From Microbacterium nymphoidis (GTDB lineage: Bacteria; Actinomycetota; Actinomycetes; Actinomycetales; Microbacteriaceae), in NCBI RefSeq assembly GCF_021044885.1, contig NZ_JAJNOD010000004.1, positions 62,001-126,000 of the forward strand: DNA of 64,000 nucleotides, read 5' to 3'. A model generated the notes under the pieces. It worked only from the letters and a program-made list of their open reading frames with translations, did no database searches and was not told the DNA's origin. Made by a program: the position numbers and the translations under genes. Shown here in pieces: positions 1-7,751 of the stretch. The first letter of the stretch is position 1, and the number at the start of each line of letters is the position of its first letter.

Positions 1-1
1 G

Positions 2-313
2 CCCGCCACATACAACGTCCCCGTCACACGGCGGGGCGTGCTGCGGCGGGACGGATACCGGTGCGCCTACTGCGCCAAACCCGCAGCCACCATCGACCAC
101 GTGATGCCGCGCTCGCGTGGGGGAGCGGACTCGTGGGAGAACCTTGTCGCCTGCTGCCTGCGCTGCAACAACGTGAAGAGCGACCGGACGCCGCACGAGA
201 TGGGCTGGGAGCTGCGGTTCATCCCGCAGCCGCCGCGGGGCTCGCAGTGGACCGTGCGCGGCACGGAGCGGGCGGAGCCGGCCTGGGCTCCATATCTCAG
301 CGCGGCCGCCTGA
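2..313 (+). CDS. HNH endonuclease, 5' end outside the window
   Basis: The frame is already open at base 2, so the gene begins upstream of the window. The visible part encodes a classic HNH nuclease core: a C-x2-C pair (CAYC), then IDHVMPRSRGG (the D-H of the beta-beta-alpha-metal fold), then W-x-N-L-V-x-C-C-x-x-C-N giving the second zinc pair. Free-standing HNH proteins of this kind are common in Actinobacteria and their physiological role is usually unknown. A GTG at 38 could act as an internal start, but the residues before it (PVTRRGV) fit the family, so I treat the gene as truncated. It converges on the MarR gene with a 6-bp gap. Confidence 0.85.
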   Translation, partial: PATYNVPVTRRGVLRRDGYRCAYCAKPAATIDHVMPRSRGGADSWENLVACCLRCNNVKSDRTPHEMGWELRFIPQPPRGSQWTVRGTERAEPAWAPYLSAAA

Positions 314-319
314 CCCGCG

Positions 320-826
320 TCAGTCGACGTCGAGGGCGCGCAGCCAGCGGCTGAGCAGGCCCGCCAGAGTCGAGGCGTCGGCGCCGAGGGCGCTGATCAG
401 CCGGTGCTCGTTCGCGGTGTGGGCTTCGACGGCGCGTTCGACCAGGTCGAACCCCGCGGGGGTGAGGCGGATGTGGCGGCGACGTCGGTCGTCTGCGTCG
501 CCTTCGCGCTCGACGAGGCCGCGTGCGGCCAGGCGGTCGACACGCTTCGTGAGCCCGCCCGTCGAGATCATGGTGCGTTCCGCCAGCTCTCCGGCGCTCC
601 GGCGATACGGGGCGCCGGCCCGGCGGAGCGTCGCGAGGACATCGAACTCGCCCTGTGAGATGCCGAACTTCGCGAACTCCTCGTCCAGGGCGCGATCCAG
701 AATCGCCGCCAGCCGGTGCAGGCGGCCGATGACGGCCTGCGGCGTGGTGTCGAGATCCGGTCGTTCCCGGTGCCACTCGGCGAGGATCAGGTCGACGCGG
801 TCTTCGTCACGGGGATCTCCAGCCAT
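320..826 (-). CDS. MarR-family transcriptional regulator
   Basis: A 168-residue winged-helix protein. The core GISQGEFDVLATLRRAGAPYRRSAGELAERTMISTGG matches the MarR DNA-binding fold, and the wing contains D-x-R-R-R-R. It is divergently paired with an EamA transporter gene 41 bp away, and two copies of a palindrome occupy that gap. The arrangement is typical of a drug- or metabolite-responsive repressor controlling itself and an exporter. The ligand cannot be told from sequence. Confidence 0.9.
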   Translation of the reverse strand: MAGDPRDEDRVDLILAEWHRERPDLDTTPQAVIGRLHRLAAILDRALDEEFAKFGISQGEFDVLATLRRAGAPYRRSAGELAERTMISTGGLTKRVDRLAARGLVEREGDADDRRRRHIRLTPAGFDLVERAVEAHTANEHRLISALGADASTLAGLLSRWLRALDVD

Positions 827-832
827 GAGGAC

Positions 833-874
833 AATCTATCTTCCATGGAAGGTGTAATCTATCTTCCATGGAAG
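833..874. promoter_or_regulatory. Double palindromic operator between MarR and EamA genes
   Basis: AATCTATCTTCCATGGAAG occurs twice, at 833-851 and 856-874, 23 bp apart (about two helical turns). Each contains the perfect palindrome CTTCCATGGAAG. The second copy includes the EamA start codon (ATG 868-870) inside CCATGG, so a bound regulator would cover the transcription and translation start. A TAATCT -10 hexamer (855-860) lies between the palindromes. Confidence 0.8.
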
Positions 875-1749
875 ATAATGGGCGTCTGAAGTGGATCCTC
901 ATCGCGGCGATCGCACCGATCGCATGGGGGAGCGTGTACTTCGTGACTCGGAACTTCCTGCCCGCGGGCATCCCGCTCTGGGGTGGCGTCTACCGTGCGC
1001 TGCCGGCCGGGATCGTCCTGCTGCTGATCGCCCGGCGGCTGCCGCACGGCGCGTGGTGGTGGCGGTCGATCGTCCTCGGCGTGCTGAACGTCGGCGGCTT
1101 CTTCGCGCTGATCTACCTCGCCGGAACCCTGCTGCCATCCAGCCTGGCCGCCACCCTGATGTCCGCATCGGCCGGGGCGATGCTCCTGTTCGGCTGGGCC
1201 TTCCTTGCGCAGCGTCCCACGCTGATGGCGGTCGCGGGAGCGGTGATCGGCGTCGTCGGCGTTGTGGTGATGCTCGGGGTGGGCACGTCCGACGTCAGCG
1301 GCTGGGGAGTGCTGGCATCGCTGGCTGCGATGATCTCCTCGAACATCGGATTCGTCCTCACCGCCAAGTGGGGAGCGGGCATCCCGCCCGTGACCCTGGC
1401 GTCGTGGCAGCTGATCGCCGGCGCCGTGATGCTCATTCCGGTGGCCGCCGCGGTCGAGGGTGCACCGCCCGTACCGGCGGGCGCGACGCAGTGGCTCGGC
1501 TTCCTCTACGTGTCGCTGGTGGCCACCGCTCTCGCCTACGTGGTGTGGTTCACCGGCCTGCAGCGGCTGCCTGCTGCGGCGATCGGTGCGATCGGCCTGC
1601 TCAACCCGGTCTCCGGCGTGCTGCTGGGCGTCGCGTTCGCCGGAGAGCTGTTCGGCCCGGCGCAGGCGATCGGCATGGCGCTCGTGGTCGCGGGGGTCGT
1701 CATCGGCACACGCAGCCGCCGCGGCCGAGGCGCCACGCTCTCCCGATAG
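868..1749 (+). CDS. EamA/DMT-family transporter
   Basis: A 293-residue, very hydrophobic protein with about ten predicted membrane helices in two EamA repeats (roughly residues 5-135 and 150-285), the usual size for this drug/metabolite transporter superfamily. The start at ATG 868 has no Shine-Dalgarno sequence. The -10-like TAATCT ends 7 bases upstream, so the mRNA is probably leaderless. It is presumably repressed by the divergent MarR protein through the operator that overlaps this start. Substrate unknown; export of a small metabolite or drug is the likeliest role. Confidence 0.88.
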   Translation: MEDNGRLKWILIAAIAPIAWGSVYFVTRNFLPAGIPLWGGVYRALPAGIVLLLIARRLPHGAWWWRSIVLGVLNVGGFFALIYLAGTLLPSSLAATLMSASAGAMLLFGWAFLAQRPTLMAVAGAVIGVVGVVVMLGVGTSDVSGWGVLASLAAMISSNIGFVLTAKWGAGIPPVTLASWQLIAGAVMLIPVAAAVEGAPPVPAGATQWLGFLYVSLVATALAYVVWFTGLQRLPAAAIGAIGLLNPVSGVLLGVAFAGELFGPAQAIGMALVVAGVVIGTRSRRGRGATLSR

Positions 1750-1811
1750 GCTCGCAAGCAGGCGCGTCGTCGAGCCGGCGACGTGCGGCAGAGCCGAACG
1801 GAGATGAACGC

Positions 1812-2771
1812 GTGGACCAGGAGAGCGGTTGTGGTTGCGGGTGCGGTGCTCCGTCTCGGTCCTCGCTGATGCAGATCGGCACCGCCAGCCCGCCGCCGCC
1901 GTCCTCTGCGCGAGGGACGCATGCCATCGAGCAGGTCGCCATCGCGGCAGGCTCGTTCACCATGGGCGACTCCTCAGGCGATGAGAACCCCGCGGACGGG
2001 GAGACCCCGCGCCATCGGGTGCGGCTGTCGGCGTTCTCGATCGACGCCACGTCGGTGACCAATGACGCGTTCGCGGCGTTCGTCGACGCCACCGGCTATC
2101 GCACCGAGGCCGAGGTCTTCGGGTACTCGGCGGTCTTCCACCTCGCCGTCACGGCACCCGAACAGGACATCGTGGGAGTGCCGCCCCAGACCCCGTGGTG
2201 GCGCGGTGTGCGGGGTGCGGACTGGCGCCATCCCGGCGGGGCGGGCTCCGACATCGTGGACCGTGGCGATCATCCCGTGGTGCACGTGAGCTGGAACGAC
2301 GCTCAGGCGTACTGCGCGTGGGCGGGGCGTCGGCTTCCGACGGAGGCGGAGTGGGAGTACGCCTCTCGTGGCGGCCTCGACGCAGCGAAGTACCCGTGGG
2401 GCGACGAGGAGGTGGATGACGGCGGCTGGCGCGCGAACATCTTCCAGGGCGAGTTCCCCGCGCGCAACACGGCCGAGGACGGATGGAGCACGACGGCACC
2501 CGTGCGGAGCTTCGCGCCCAACGGATTCGGGCTGTGGCAGACGGTGGGCAATGTCTGGGAGTGGTGCGAGGACCGCTTCGACCCCGGCTACTACGCGCAG
2601 TCACCGGAAACGGACCCTCAAGGTCCGCGCAGCGGAGACGTGCGCGTTCTTCGCGGCGGCAGTTACCTCTGCCACATCTCGTACTGCAACCGCTACCGTA
2701 ACTCCGCCCGTTCGCAGAACACACCGGACTCGTCGATGGGAAATGCCGGCTTCCGCACCGTCGCGCGCTGA
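1812..2771 (+). CDS. Formylglycine-generating enzyme (sulfatase-activating, SUMF1 family)
   Basis: FGE oxidises the Cys of a C-x-P-x-R motif in type I sulfatases to formylglycine, using copper and O2. This 319-residue protein has the whole SUMF1 domain (GSFTMGDSSGDENPADGE near residue 50, through GNAGFR at the C-terminus) and both active-site cysteines, C287 and C292, in SYLCHISYCNRYRNSA, the arrangement of characterised aerobic FGEs. The N-terminus carries a short Cys/Gly run (SGCGCGCGAP). GTG 1812 is chosen because GGAG lies 9 bases upstream; ATG 1869 is the alternative. No sulfatase gene is in the window, so it must act on a protein encoded elsewhere. Confidence 0.9.
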   Translation: MDQESGCGCGCGAPSRSSLMQIGTASPPPPSSARGTHAIEQVAIAAGSFTMGDSSGDENPADGETPRHRVRLSAFSIDATSVTNDAFAAFVDATGYRTEAEVFGYSAVFHLAVTAPEQDIVGVPPQTPWWRGVRGADWRHPGGAGSDIVDRGDHPVVHVSWNDAQAYCAWAGRRLPTEAEWEYASRGGLDAAKYPWGDEEVDDGGWRANIFQGEFPARNTAEDGWSTTAPVRSFAPNGFGLWQTVGNVWEWCEDRFDPGYYAQSPETDPQGPRSGDVRVLRGGSYLCHISYCNRYRNSARSQNTPDSSMGNAGFRTVAR

Positions 2772-2792
2772 TCCGGTCGCTAGATTCATCCC

Positions 2793-3389
2793 ATGGGGAT
2801 CTTCGACTTCTTCTCACGCAAGCCGCGAGCAGCCTCGCCCGCCGCGGCTCCGGAGCCGGCACCGCCCGTCGACTACGCCGCGCTGGTGCCGATGGCTGCG
2901 ATCATCAGCAACGATGACGCCCAGGTCGCCGCGGACATCGCCCTCCTCGCCACGGGATACGAGACGTTCCAAGCGGCGTATCCGGGCTGGTGCGAGACCA
3001 TGAGCTTCGGTGAGGTCGCACCCGAGCATGAAGACGCGACGGTGCGTGACGTCTTCGTCTACTGGCTCGCCGGCTACGAGACCCCGTTTCACTACGGCGC
3101 CTACATCGACTGGAAGGCGGCCCCCGAGGACATCGTGTGGCAGCTGGAGCGGGCGGCGGCTTCGCTTCATGCCCCGCTGGACTTCGCCGACATCCCCTTC
3201 GCCGCCGACGAGGACACGGAGGCCGCGCTGGAGCGCATCGCACAGCATGTGCGGGCGCGCGGGTACGCTCTCACCGTCATCGACACGGAGAGCGACAGCT
3301 ACCACCTGTACCTGGTTCCCGAGACCGAGTACGACCGCCTCGTCACGCTCGGTGCGTCGGTCGGGTTCAGGATCTTCAGCCCGGCGTGA
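2793..3389 (+). CDS. Hypothetical protein (possibly DUF6630-like)
   Basis: A 198-residue soluble acidic protein. After a basic/proline-alanine N-terminus (FFSRKPRAASPAAAPEPAPP) comes a compact domain with WCETMSFGEV, VFVYWLAGYETPFHYGAYIDWK and a C-terminal VIDTESDSYHLYLVP strand. The DTDSD-x-Y-type strand and the central DWK recall DUF6630 proteins, but that assignment is weak. The start is supported by TAGATT at 2781-2786 followed by exactly 6 bases and ATG, the leaderless pattern seen throughout this window. Function unknown. Confidence 0.75.
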   Translation: MGIFDFFSRKPRAASPAAAPEPAPPVDYAALVPMAAIISNDDAQVAADIALLATGYETFQAAYPGWCETMSFGEVAPEHEDATVRDVFVYWLAGYETPFHYGAYIDWKAAPEDIVWQLERAAASLHAPLDFADIPFAADEDTEAALERIAQHVRARGYALTVIDTESDSYHLYLVPETEYDRLVTLGASVGFRIFSPA

Positions 3390-3425
3390 GGGTCCGCCGC
3401 GCCGCCGTGGTCGATGCGTCTGCGG

Positions 3426-3498
3426 TGCCCCTGACTGGACTCGAACCAGCGACGCACGGTTTAGGAAACCGACGCTCTATCCACTGAGCTACAGGGGC
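3426..3498 (-). tRNA. tRNA-Arg(CCT)
   Basis: Complete 73-nt cloverleaf on the minus strand. The acceptor arm GCCCCTG pairs with CAGGGGC, the D-arm is GCTC/GAGC, the anticodon loop is TTCCTAA (anticodon CCT) and the T-loop is TTCGAGT. The discriminator is A and CCA is not encoded (CCG follows). The 27-43 pair at the base of the anticodon stem is a T-T mismatch. It decodes AGG, a rare codon in this GC-rich genome. Confidence 0.95.
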
Positions 3499-3558
3499 GC
3501 GACTACCCAGCTTAGTTGACCGCCGAACGGTTCACCGGAGCGCACAGCCGCGGAAATC

Positions 3559-3596
3559 GTCACGCGATGGAAACAATCGTGTGACGGCTGGGAAAT
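3559..3596 (+). promoter_or_regulatory. GlnR box upstream of amt
   Basis: Two half-sites in exact register: GTCAC-N6-GAAAC (3559-3574), a 6-base gap, then GTGAC-N6-GAAAT (3581-3596). This is the tandem gTnAc-n6-GaAAc / n6 / gTnAc-n6-GaAAc arrangement known for GlnR, the OmpR-type nitrogen regulator of Streptomyces and Mycobacterium. It ends 72 bp before the amt start, so amt is probably activated by GlnR under nitrogen limitation. Confidence 0.85.
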
Positions 3597-3668
3597 TCAT
3601 GTGCGCCAGATTGGGCGGTGTCGCAGCGCGCCCGCGCAGATCGCGACCTCTCGGAAAGGTGGACTCGG

Positions 3669-4931
3669 ATGGACCAGGGAAATACAGCGTTCATTCTCAT
3701 CGCGGCGGCGCTCGTGCTTCTGATGACTCCCGGCCTCGCGTTCTTCTACGGCGGACTCGTGAAGGCGAAGAGCGTCATCAGCATGATGATGCTGAGTTTC
3801 GGTGCGCTCGGTCTCATCGGCGTGCTGTGGGTGCTCTACGGCTACGCCATCGCATTCCCGGGCGCAGAGGGCACTCTCGCACCCTGGGCCATCGACTGGT
3901 CGGCGGTCGGGCTGGAAAGCCTGATCGAGGTGCCGGAGGGTGCGGCCTATCCGCCGCTCGCCTTCGTGGCCTTCCAGGCGACGTTCGCCATCATCACGGT
4001 CGCGCTGGTGTCCGGTGCCATCGCCGACCGTGCCAAGTTCGGGTCGTGGATGATCTTCGCCGCTATCTGGGCGACGGTCGTGTACTTCCCGGTGGCCAGC
4101 TGGGTGTTCAATTTCGGCCTGGCCGATGACGGCAGCTTCGCTTACGGCGGATGGATCACCCACGGACTTCAGGAGGCGTTCGGCGTCGGTGCCATCGACT
4201 TCGCCGGCGGCACGGCGGTCCACATCAACGCGGGTGCCGCAGCTCTCGCCCTCGCTCTCGTCCTGGGCAAGCGTCAGGGATTCCAGAAGGGCGCCCACGT
4301 GCCCCACAACCCGCCGTTCGTGCTGCTGGGTGCGGGACTGCTGTGGTTCGGCTGGTTCGGCTTCAACGCCGGTTCGGAGCTCGCGGCCGACGGCACCGCG
4401 GCGCTCGCCTTCGTGAACACGATCGCGGCTCCCGCCGCCGCCCTGCTGGCGTGGCTGGTCGTTGAGAAGATCAAGGACAAGAAGCCCACCTCGGTGGGTG
4501 CGGCATCCGGTGCCGTGGCAGGCCTCGTGGCCATCACGCCGGCCTGTGGTTCGCTGCAGCCCATCTGGGCGATCCTGCTCGGCCTCATCGCCGGCGCGGT
4601 GTGCGCGATCGCGATCGAGCTGAAGTTCAAGCTCGGCTTCGACGACTCGCTGGATGTGGTGGGCATCCACCTGATCGGCGGGCTCATCGGAACCCTCTAC
4701 CTGGGCTTCTTCGCCAACGGCACCGGCCTGTTCCTGGGCGGCGACGGAACGCAGTTGCTGGTCCAGGCGATCGCAGCGCTCGCGGTGCTCGTCTACTCCT
4801 TCGTCCTGGCCTACGGCATCGGCTTCGTCATCGATCGGACGCTGGGCTTCCGCATCAAGGACGAGGACGAGATCGCGGGCATCGACAAGGTCATCCACGG
4901 AGAGGCCGGCTACGTGCTCGCTGATCGCTGA
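3669..4931 (+). CDS. amt: Ammonium transporter Amt
   Basis: A 420-residue Amt/Mep/Rh channel with about 11 membrane helices. Family signatures visible: FFYGGLVKAKSVISMMMLSF in helix 1-2, DFAGGTAVHINAGAAALALA with the first pore histidine, and VGIHLIGGLIGTLYLG with the second. The cytoplasmic tail (RIKDEDEIAGIDKVIHGEAGY) is the conserved GlnK-contact region. The start at ATG 3669 is preceded by AAAGGTGG at a good distance; an upstream in-frame ATG at 3618 would add non-family residues. The GlnR box indicates nitrogen control. No glnK or glnD follows; the next gene is an unknown cupin-like protein. Confidence 0.96.
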   Translation: MDQGNTAFILIAAALVLLMTPGLAFFYGGLVKAKSVISMMMLSFGALGLIGVLWVLYGYAIAFPGAEGTLAPWAIDWSAVGLESLIEVPEGAAYPPLAFVAFQATFAIITVALVSGAIADRAKFGSWMIFAAIWATVVYFPVASWVFNFGLADDGSFAYGGWITHGLQEAFGVGAIDFAGGTAVHINAGAAALALALVLGKRQGFQKGAHVPHNPPFVLLGAGLLWFGWFGFNAGSELAADGTAALAFVNTIAAPAAALLAWLVVEKIKDKKPTSVGAASGAVAGLVAITPACGSLQPIWAILLGLIAGAVCAIAIELKFKLGFDDSLDVVGIHLIGGLIGTLYLGFFANGTGLFLGGDGTQLLVQAIAALAVLVYSFVLAYGIGFVIDRTLGFRIKDEDEIAGIDKVIHGEAGYVLADR

Positions 4932-4943
4932 GCTGGGCCAGAC

Positions 4944-4978
4944 GGGGCGGGAGCGCACACAACGCGCCTTCCCGCCCC
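4944..4978 (+). terminator. Stem-loop after amt
   Basis: GGGGCGGGA (4944-4952) pairs with TCCCGCCCC (4970-4978), with an inner GCGC/GCGC pair, 12 bp after the amt stop. A likely terminator of amt, without a long T-run as is usual in this genome. Confidence 0.6.
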
Positions 4979-5008
4979 GACACTCTTCAAGACCGCAGAG
5001 GCAGGGAC

Positions 5009-5566
5009 ATGTTCACTCCGATCAACCAAGCGGTCGCTGTACGGCCACTCGACGCCGGCGACGGACGTATTCGCCACCTCACCGCACTCGCAGACGACGA
5101 GCGCTGGTCCGATGCCGGTCTGCACGTGATCGAGCTGCGCTCGCGCACCGGGACCTTCGTGCTCCCCGAGCGCCATGCCAGTTATCAGGTGGTCGGGCTC
5201 TCGGGGGCGCAGATCGCGATCGGGGAGCGGGGCTCGTATCGGCCGCTGCGCTCCGGTGAGGTGCTGCGTTCCGCGGGCGACACGATGGAGCTGCGCCGGT
5301 GGGCCTCCCGCGGGATCAGCCGTCTCCTCTGCCTCAGTCTCGACCAGCGCGAGGCCATCGCCACGCTGTCGACGGTGACCGTCACCGAACCGACCGGCCT
5401 CACCGGGGATGTCACCTCCGTGACCGTGATCGCCGGTGCCGCATCGCTGGAGGCTCAGGATCTGGAGCCGACAATGACGATGCTGGTCGGCGGCGGAAAC
5501 GACGGCATCGTCACCGGCCATGGCCGCCTCGCGTTGACGCGATTCCTCACCCGGGTGGCGTCCTGA
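5009..5566 (+). CDS. Hypothetical protein, possibly cupin/HutD-like fold
   Basis: A 185-residue soluble protein with no signal peptide or membrane segment. It looks all-beta, with many alternating short hydrophobic stretches (GLHVIELRSRTGTFVLPERHASYQVV, VTSVTVIAGAASLEAQ), and could be a small double-stranded beta-helix, but I see no cupin metal motif (G-x5-H-x-H). AGAGGCAGG precedes ATG 5009 as a ribosome binding site. It lies downstream of amt but is separated by a hairpin, so it may be its own unit. Function unknown. Confidence 0.7.
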   Translation: MFTPINQAVAVRPLDAGDGRIRHLTALADDERWSDAGLHVIELRSRTGTFVLPERHASYQVVGLSGAQIAIGERGSYRPLRSGEVLRSAGDTMELRRWASRGISRLLCLSLDQREAIATLSTVTVTEPTGLTGDVTSVTVIAGAASLEAQDLEPTMTMLVGGGNDGIVTGHGRLALTRFLTRVAS

Positions 5567-5571
5567 TCAGA

Positions 5572-5614
5572 GCACTCGGGCCGCTGCGCAACAACTGCGC
5601 AGCGGCCCGAGTGC
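5572..5614. terminator. Bidirectional terminator between convergent genes
   Basis: A perfect 19-bp stem (5572-5590 with 5596-5614) around the loop ACAAC, in the 56-bp gap between the convergent 5009-5566 gene and lsr2. It can serve both strands. Confidence 0.85.
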
Positions 5615-5622
5615 GGTGAAGA

Positions 5623-5964
5623 TCAGTGAGCGGCGTCGTAGGCCTCCAGGACGCTGGCCGGGACGCGGCCGCGATCGGAGACCGAGTGGCCATTGTCGTT
5701 CGCCCACGCGCGAACGGCGGCGAGGTCCGTGCGGCCGGAGCCGCGCTTGGGGGCGGCGGCGGAAACGGAAGCGGTGCGCGCAAGGCGGCGACCGGCGGCA
5801 ATGAACGGTGCCACGGCGGCGCGAAGTGCCGCGGCATTGTCATCCGTCAGGTCGATCTCATAGGCGACGCCATCGAGCGAGAAATGAACGGTCTCGCCGT
5901 CCCCGACTTCGAGGACAGTGCCATCGAGGTCGTCAATGATCTGGTGAACGATCTTCTTTGCCAT
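5623..5964 (-). CDS. lsr2: Lsr2 nucleoid-associated protein
   Basis: A 113-residue H-NS-like xenogeneic silencer of Actinobacteria. The N-terminal dimerisation domain begins MAKKIVHQIIDDLDGT and contains VHFSLDGVAYEIDLTDDNAAALR. The C-terminal domain has VRAWANDNGHSVSDRGRVPASVLEAY, including the conserved SDRGRVP segment; the minor-groove AT-hook-like tripeptide RGR is present. The start MAKK is the family start; in-frame codons upstream (to 5997) are not conserved. TATTGT ends 7 bases before ATG and there is no Shine-Dalgarno sequence, so the transcript may be leaderless. Confidence 0.95.
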   Translation of the reverse strand: MAKKIVHQIIDDLDGTVLEVGDGETVHFSLDGVAYEIDLTDDNAAALRAAVAPFIAAGRRLARTASVSAAAPKRGSGRTDLAAVRAWANDNGHSVSDRGRVPASVLEAYDAAH

Positions 5965-6066
5965 AGGGATAACAATAGAAGATGCGGGACCATTCATGCA
6001 TGAGGAATTTCACAGAATGCCGCGTGGCGCACATCCGAGCGATGAGAATGATCGCAGCGCGGATGT

Positions 6067-6933
6067 TCAGGGAATGATTCCCGCCCGCCGCGCTTCCGTT
6101 ACGGCGGCGAGGCGGGTGGATACACCCAGTTTCGACATGGCGGTGGCCAGATAAGCCTTGACCGTTCCCGGCTTGAGCCCGAGCTGCCGCGCGATATCCG
6201 CATTCGTTCCGCCGAGCGCGGCCCACGCGAGAACATCCACCTCGCGCGGCGCGAGCCGCGGGGTTTCCTCTCCGGGCACGGGAAGCTGATCACCGGCGAG
6301 TGACGCCAACCGTGCGGACAGCACGCGCAATTGCTGTGCATCCGATTCTGATGCGCGATTAATGAGGGGGCGAAGAGATGCGTAGATGGAGCGCAATTCT
6401 TCGCGATGAGCGACGGGAAGAGGGTCGGTGACCACCGGTAAGGGGGCGGTGGTGCCGAGCATGCGAACTCTGCGCTCCACTTCATCGCGAACCCGCAGCT
6501 CGGATGCGAGAGCTTCCGCCACCTGGAATGCGGGAGCGGCGTTCACCTCGCCGACCGGCTGACCGCTCCAGGATCCGCCGTACAGGATGCCGCGCGCGAT
6601 TCCCTCCACAATGATCGGCACCGCGAGAAGAGTGGATATTCCTTCACCGAGGATCGCTCGATCATAATCGTGGGTGATAGAGCGGCTCGCGCCGTAGTCG
6701 CTGGTCATCCGAGGGCGAAGCTCGACCACCGCGCGGCCGCCGAGACCGCGCTCCGGGTGCACACGCAAACCGTCCAGGCTGCGGGTGCGCGCGCCGTGCA
6801 CCGCGGTGATGGACACCTCGCCGTCCCGGAACAGCCCTCCGAACGCCACCGGAAACCCCGTCCGGCGGGAAAGCTCGCTCACCGCGTGCGCCACCAGTTC
6901 CGCCTCACTGGGCGGTGCTGTGCGAGCGTTCAC
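6067..6933 (-). CDS. GAF-domain LuxR-family transcriptional regulator
   Basis: A 288-residue one-component regulator. Residues 10-155 form a GAF-like sensor (GGLFRDGEVSITAVHG, ISTLLAVPIIVEGIARGILYGG). The C-terminus (about 225-288) is a LuxR/GerE helix-turn-helix: LAPREVDVLAWAALGGTNADIARQLGLKPGTVKAYLATAMSKLGVSTRLAAV. This layout is common in actinobacterial regulators that often sit beside acyl-CoA synthetase or dehydrogenase genes; no such gene adjoins here. GGAGG precedes the GTG start. Ligand and targets unknown. Confidence 0.9.
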   Translation of the reverse strand: MNARTAPPSEAELVAHAVSELSRRTGFPVAFGGLFRDGEVSITAVHGARTRSLDGLRVHPERGLGGRAVVELRPRMTSDYGASRSITHDYDRAILGEGISTLLAVPIIVEGIARGILYGGSWSGQPVGEVNAAPAFQVAEALASELRVRDEVERRVRMLGTTAPLPVVTDPLPVAHREELRSIYASLRPLINRASESDAQQLRVLSARLASLAGDQLPVPGEETPRLAPREVDVLAWAALGGTNADIARQLGLKPGTVKAYLATAMSKLGVSTRLAAVTEARRAGIIP

Positions 6934-7011
6934 GGTGCCTCCGGGATGCTGCGTGGTGCCTGCGTGGCGCCTGTGCTGGTGAGGGATCGAGCATTTGAGG
7001 ATATCGCCGGA

Positions 7012-7593
7012 TCAGGGGCGAAGCGCTCCTTCGAACGCGTCTTCCGCTGCGGCGTCATCCGCGCGTGCCGCCCGACGAGTCACCGGGCGCGGAGCGATCG
7101 CTCCTTCGAGTTCCAGCAGGGCACGCTTGGTCTCGGGATGCGCGCCGTACTCGCCAACGGAGCCATCGGAGCGGACGACCCGGTGCACGGGCACGATCAG
7201 GGAGAACGGGGTGAGCCGGCAGGCCGTGCCCACGGCCCGCGCCGCGCGCGGCCGCCCGGCGACCAGCGCGATCTCGCCATACGACGCGGTCGTGCCGTAG
7301 GGGATCTGGGTCACCGCTCGCAGCGCGTCCAGTGCGAAACCGTCGATCAGACGCCAGTCGAGCTCGACATCGAACTCCCGGCGCCGGCCGTCGGCATACT
7401 CCTCGATCTGCTCGCACAGCTCAGCGAGGGAGCCCGGACTGCTCTCCGGAACGGTCCCGAGCTGAGCCGAGACGCGCTCGATCTCCCACTGCGGGTCCCC
7501 GTCGATCAGGTGGAACCAGACGAGTCCGTGCTCGCCGGTGACTCCCACGGCCGCGCCGAAGGGTGTGGATATGACGTCCCAGGTGTATTCCAT
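7012..7593 (-). CDS. Alkyltransferase-like protein lacking the catalytic cysteine
   Basis: A 193-residue homologue of O6-methylguanine-DNA methyltransferase (Ogt). The C-terminal domain (about residues 90-165) is typical: IPYGTTASYGEIALVAGRPRAARAVG, then the active-site helix, then VGEYGAHPETKRALLELE. The active-site motif, PCHRV in repair enzymes, reads PVHRV: V136 replaces the acceptor Cys. The residues before it are TPF rather than the usual NP. It therefore cannot accept alkyl groups in the Ogt way, and resembles alkyltransferase-like (ATL) proteins, which bind alkylguanine and hand it to nucleotide excision repair. Known ATLs usually have Trp there. ATG 7593 is preferred; GTG 7599 is possible. 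Confidence 0.88.
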   Translation of the reverse strand: MEYTWDVISTPFGAAVGVTGEHGLVWFHLIDGDPQWEIERVSAQLGTVPESSPGSLAELCEQIEEYADGRRREFDVELDWRLIDGFALDALRAVTQIPYGTTASYGEIALVAGRPRAARAVGTACRLTPFSLIVPVHRVVRSDGSVGEYGAHPETKRALLELEGAIAPRPVTRRAARADDAAAEDAFEGALRP

Positions 7594-7751
7594 GACCACA
7601 TCATCATCGCCGTTGTGCGCCTGCCTTCTGACATGGGCGCCGATGCGGACAAGTTCCCGAGCCGGGCCATCGGGGGAGGAGGAGGTGAGGGATCACCCTC
7701 TCGCGGCGCGGAATACGGCGAATCTGCGGGCTGTCGACCTAGTCTGGTCGT

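Noticed and set aside
1464..1811. Long upstream extension of the formylglycine-generating enzyme frame into the EamA gene
   Set aside because: The extension is out-of-frame shadow of the transporter gene, without family similarity. GTG 1812 has a ribosome binding site and begins just before the conserved region.
5009..5566. Calling the gene after amt a GlnK-like PII protein
   Set aside because: Length, beta-rich pattern and absence of the T-loop tyrosine region (Y-x-G-A/S-E) exclude PII.
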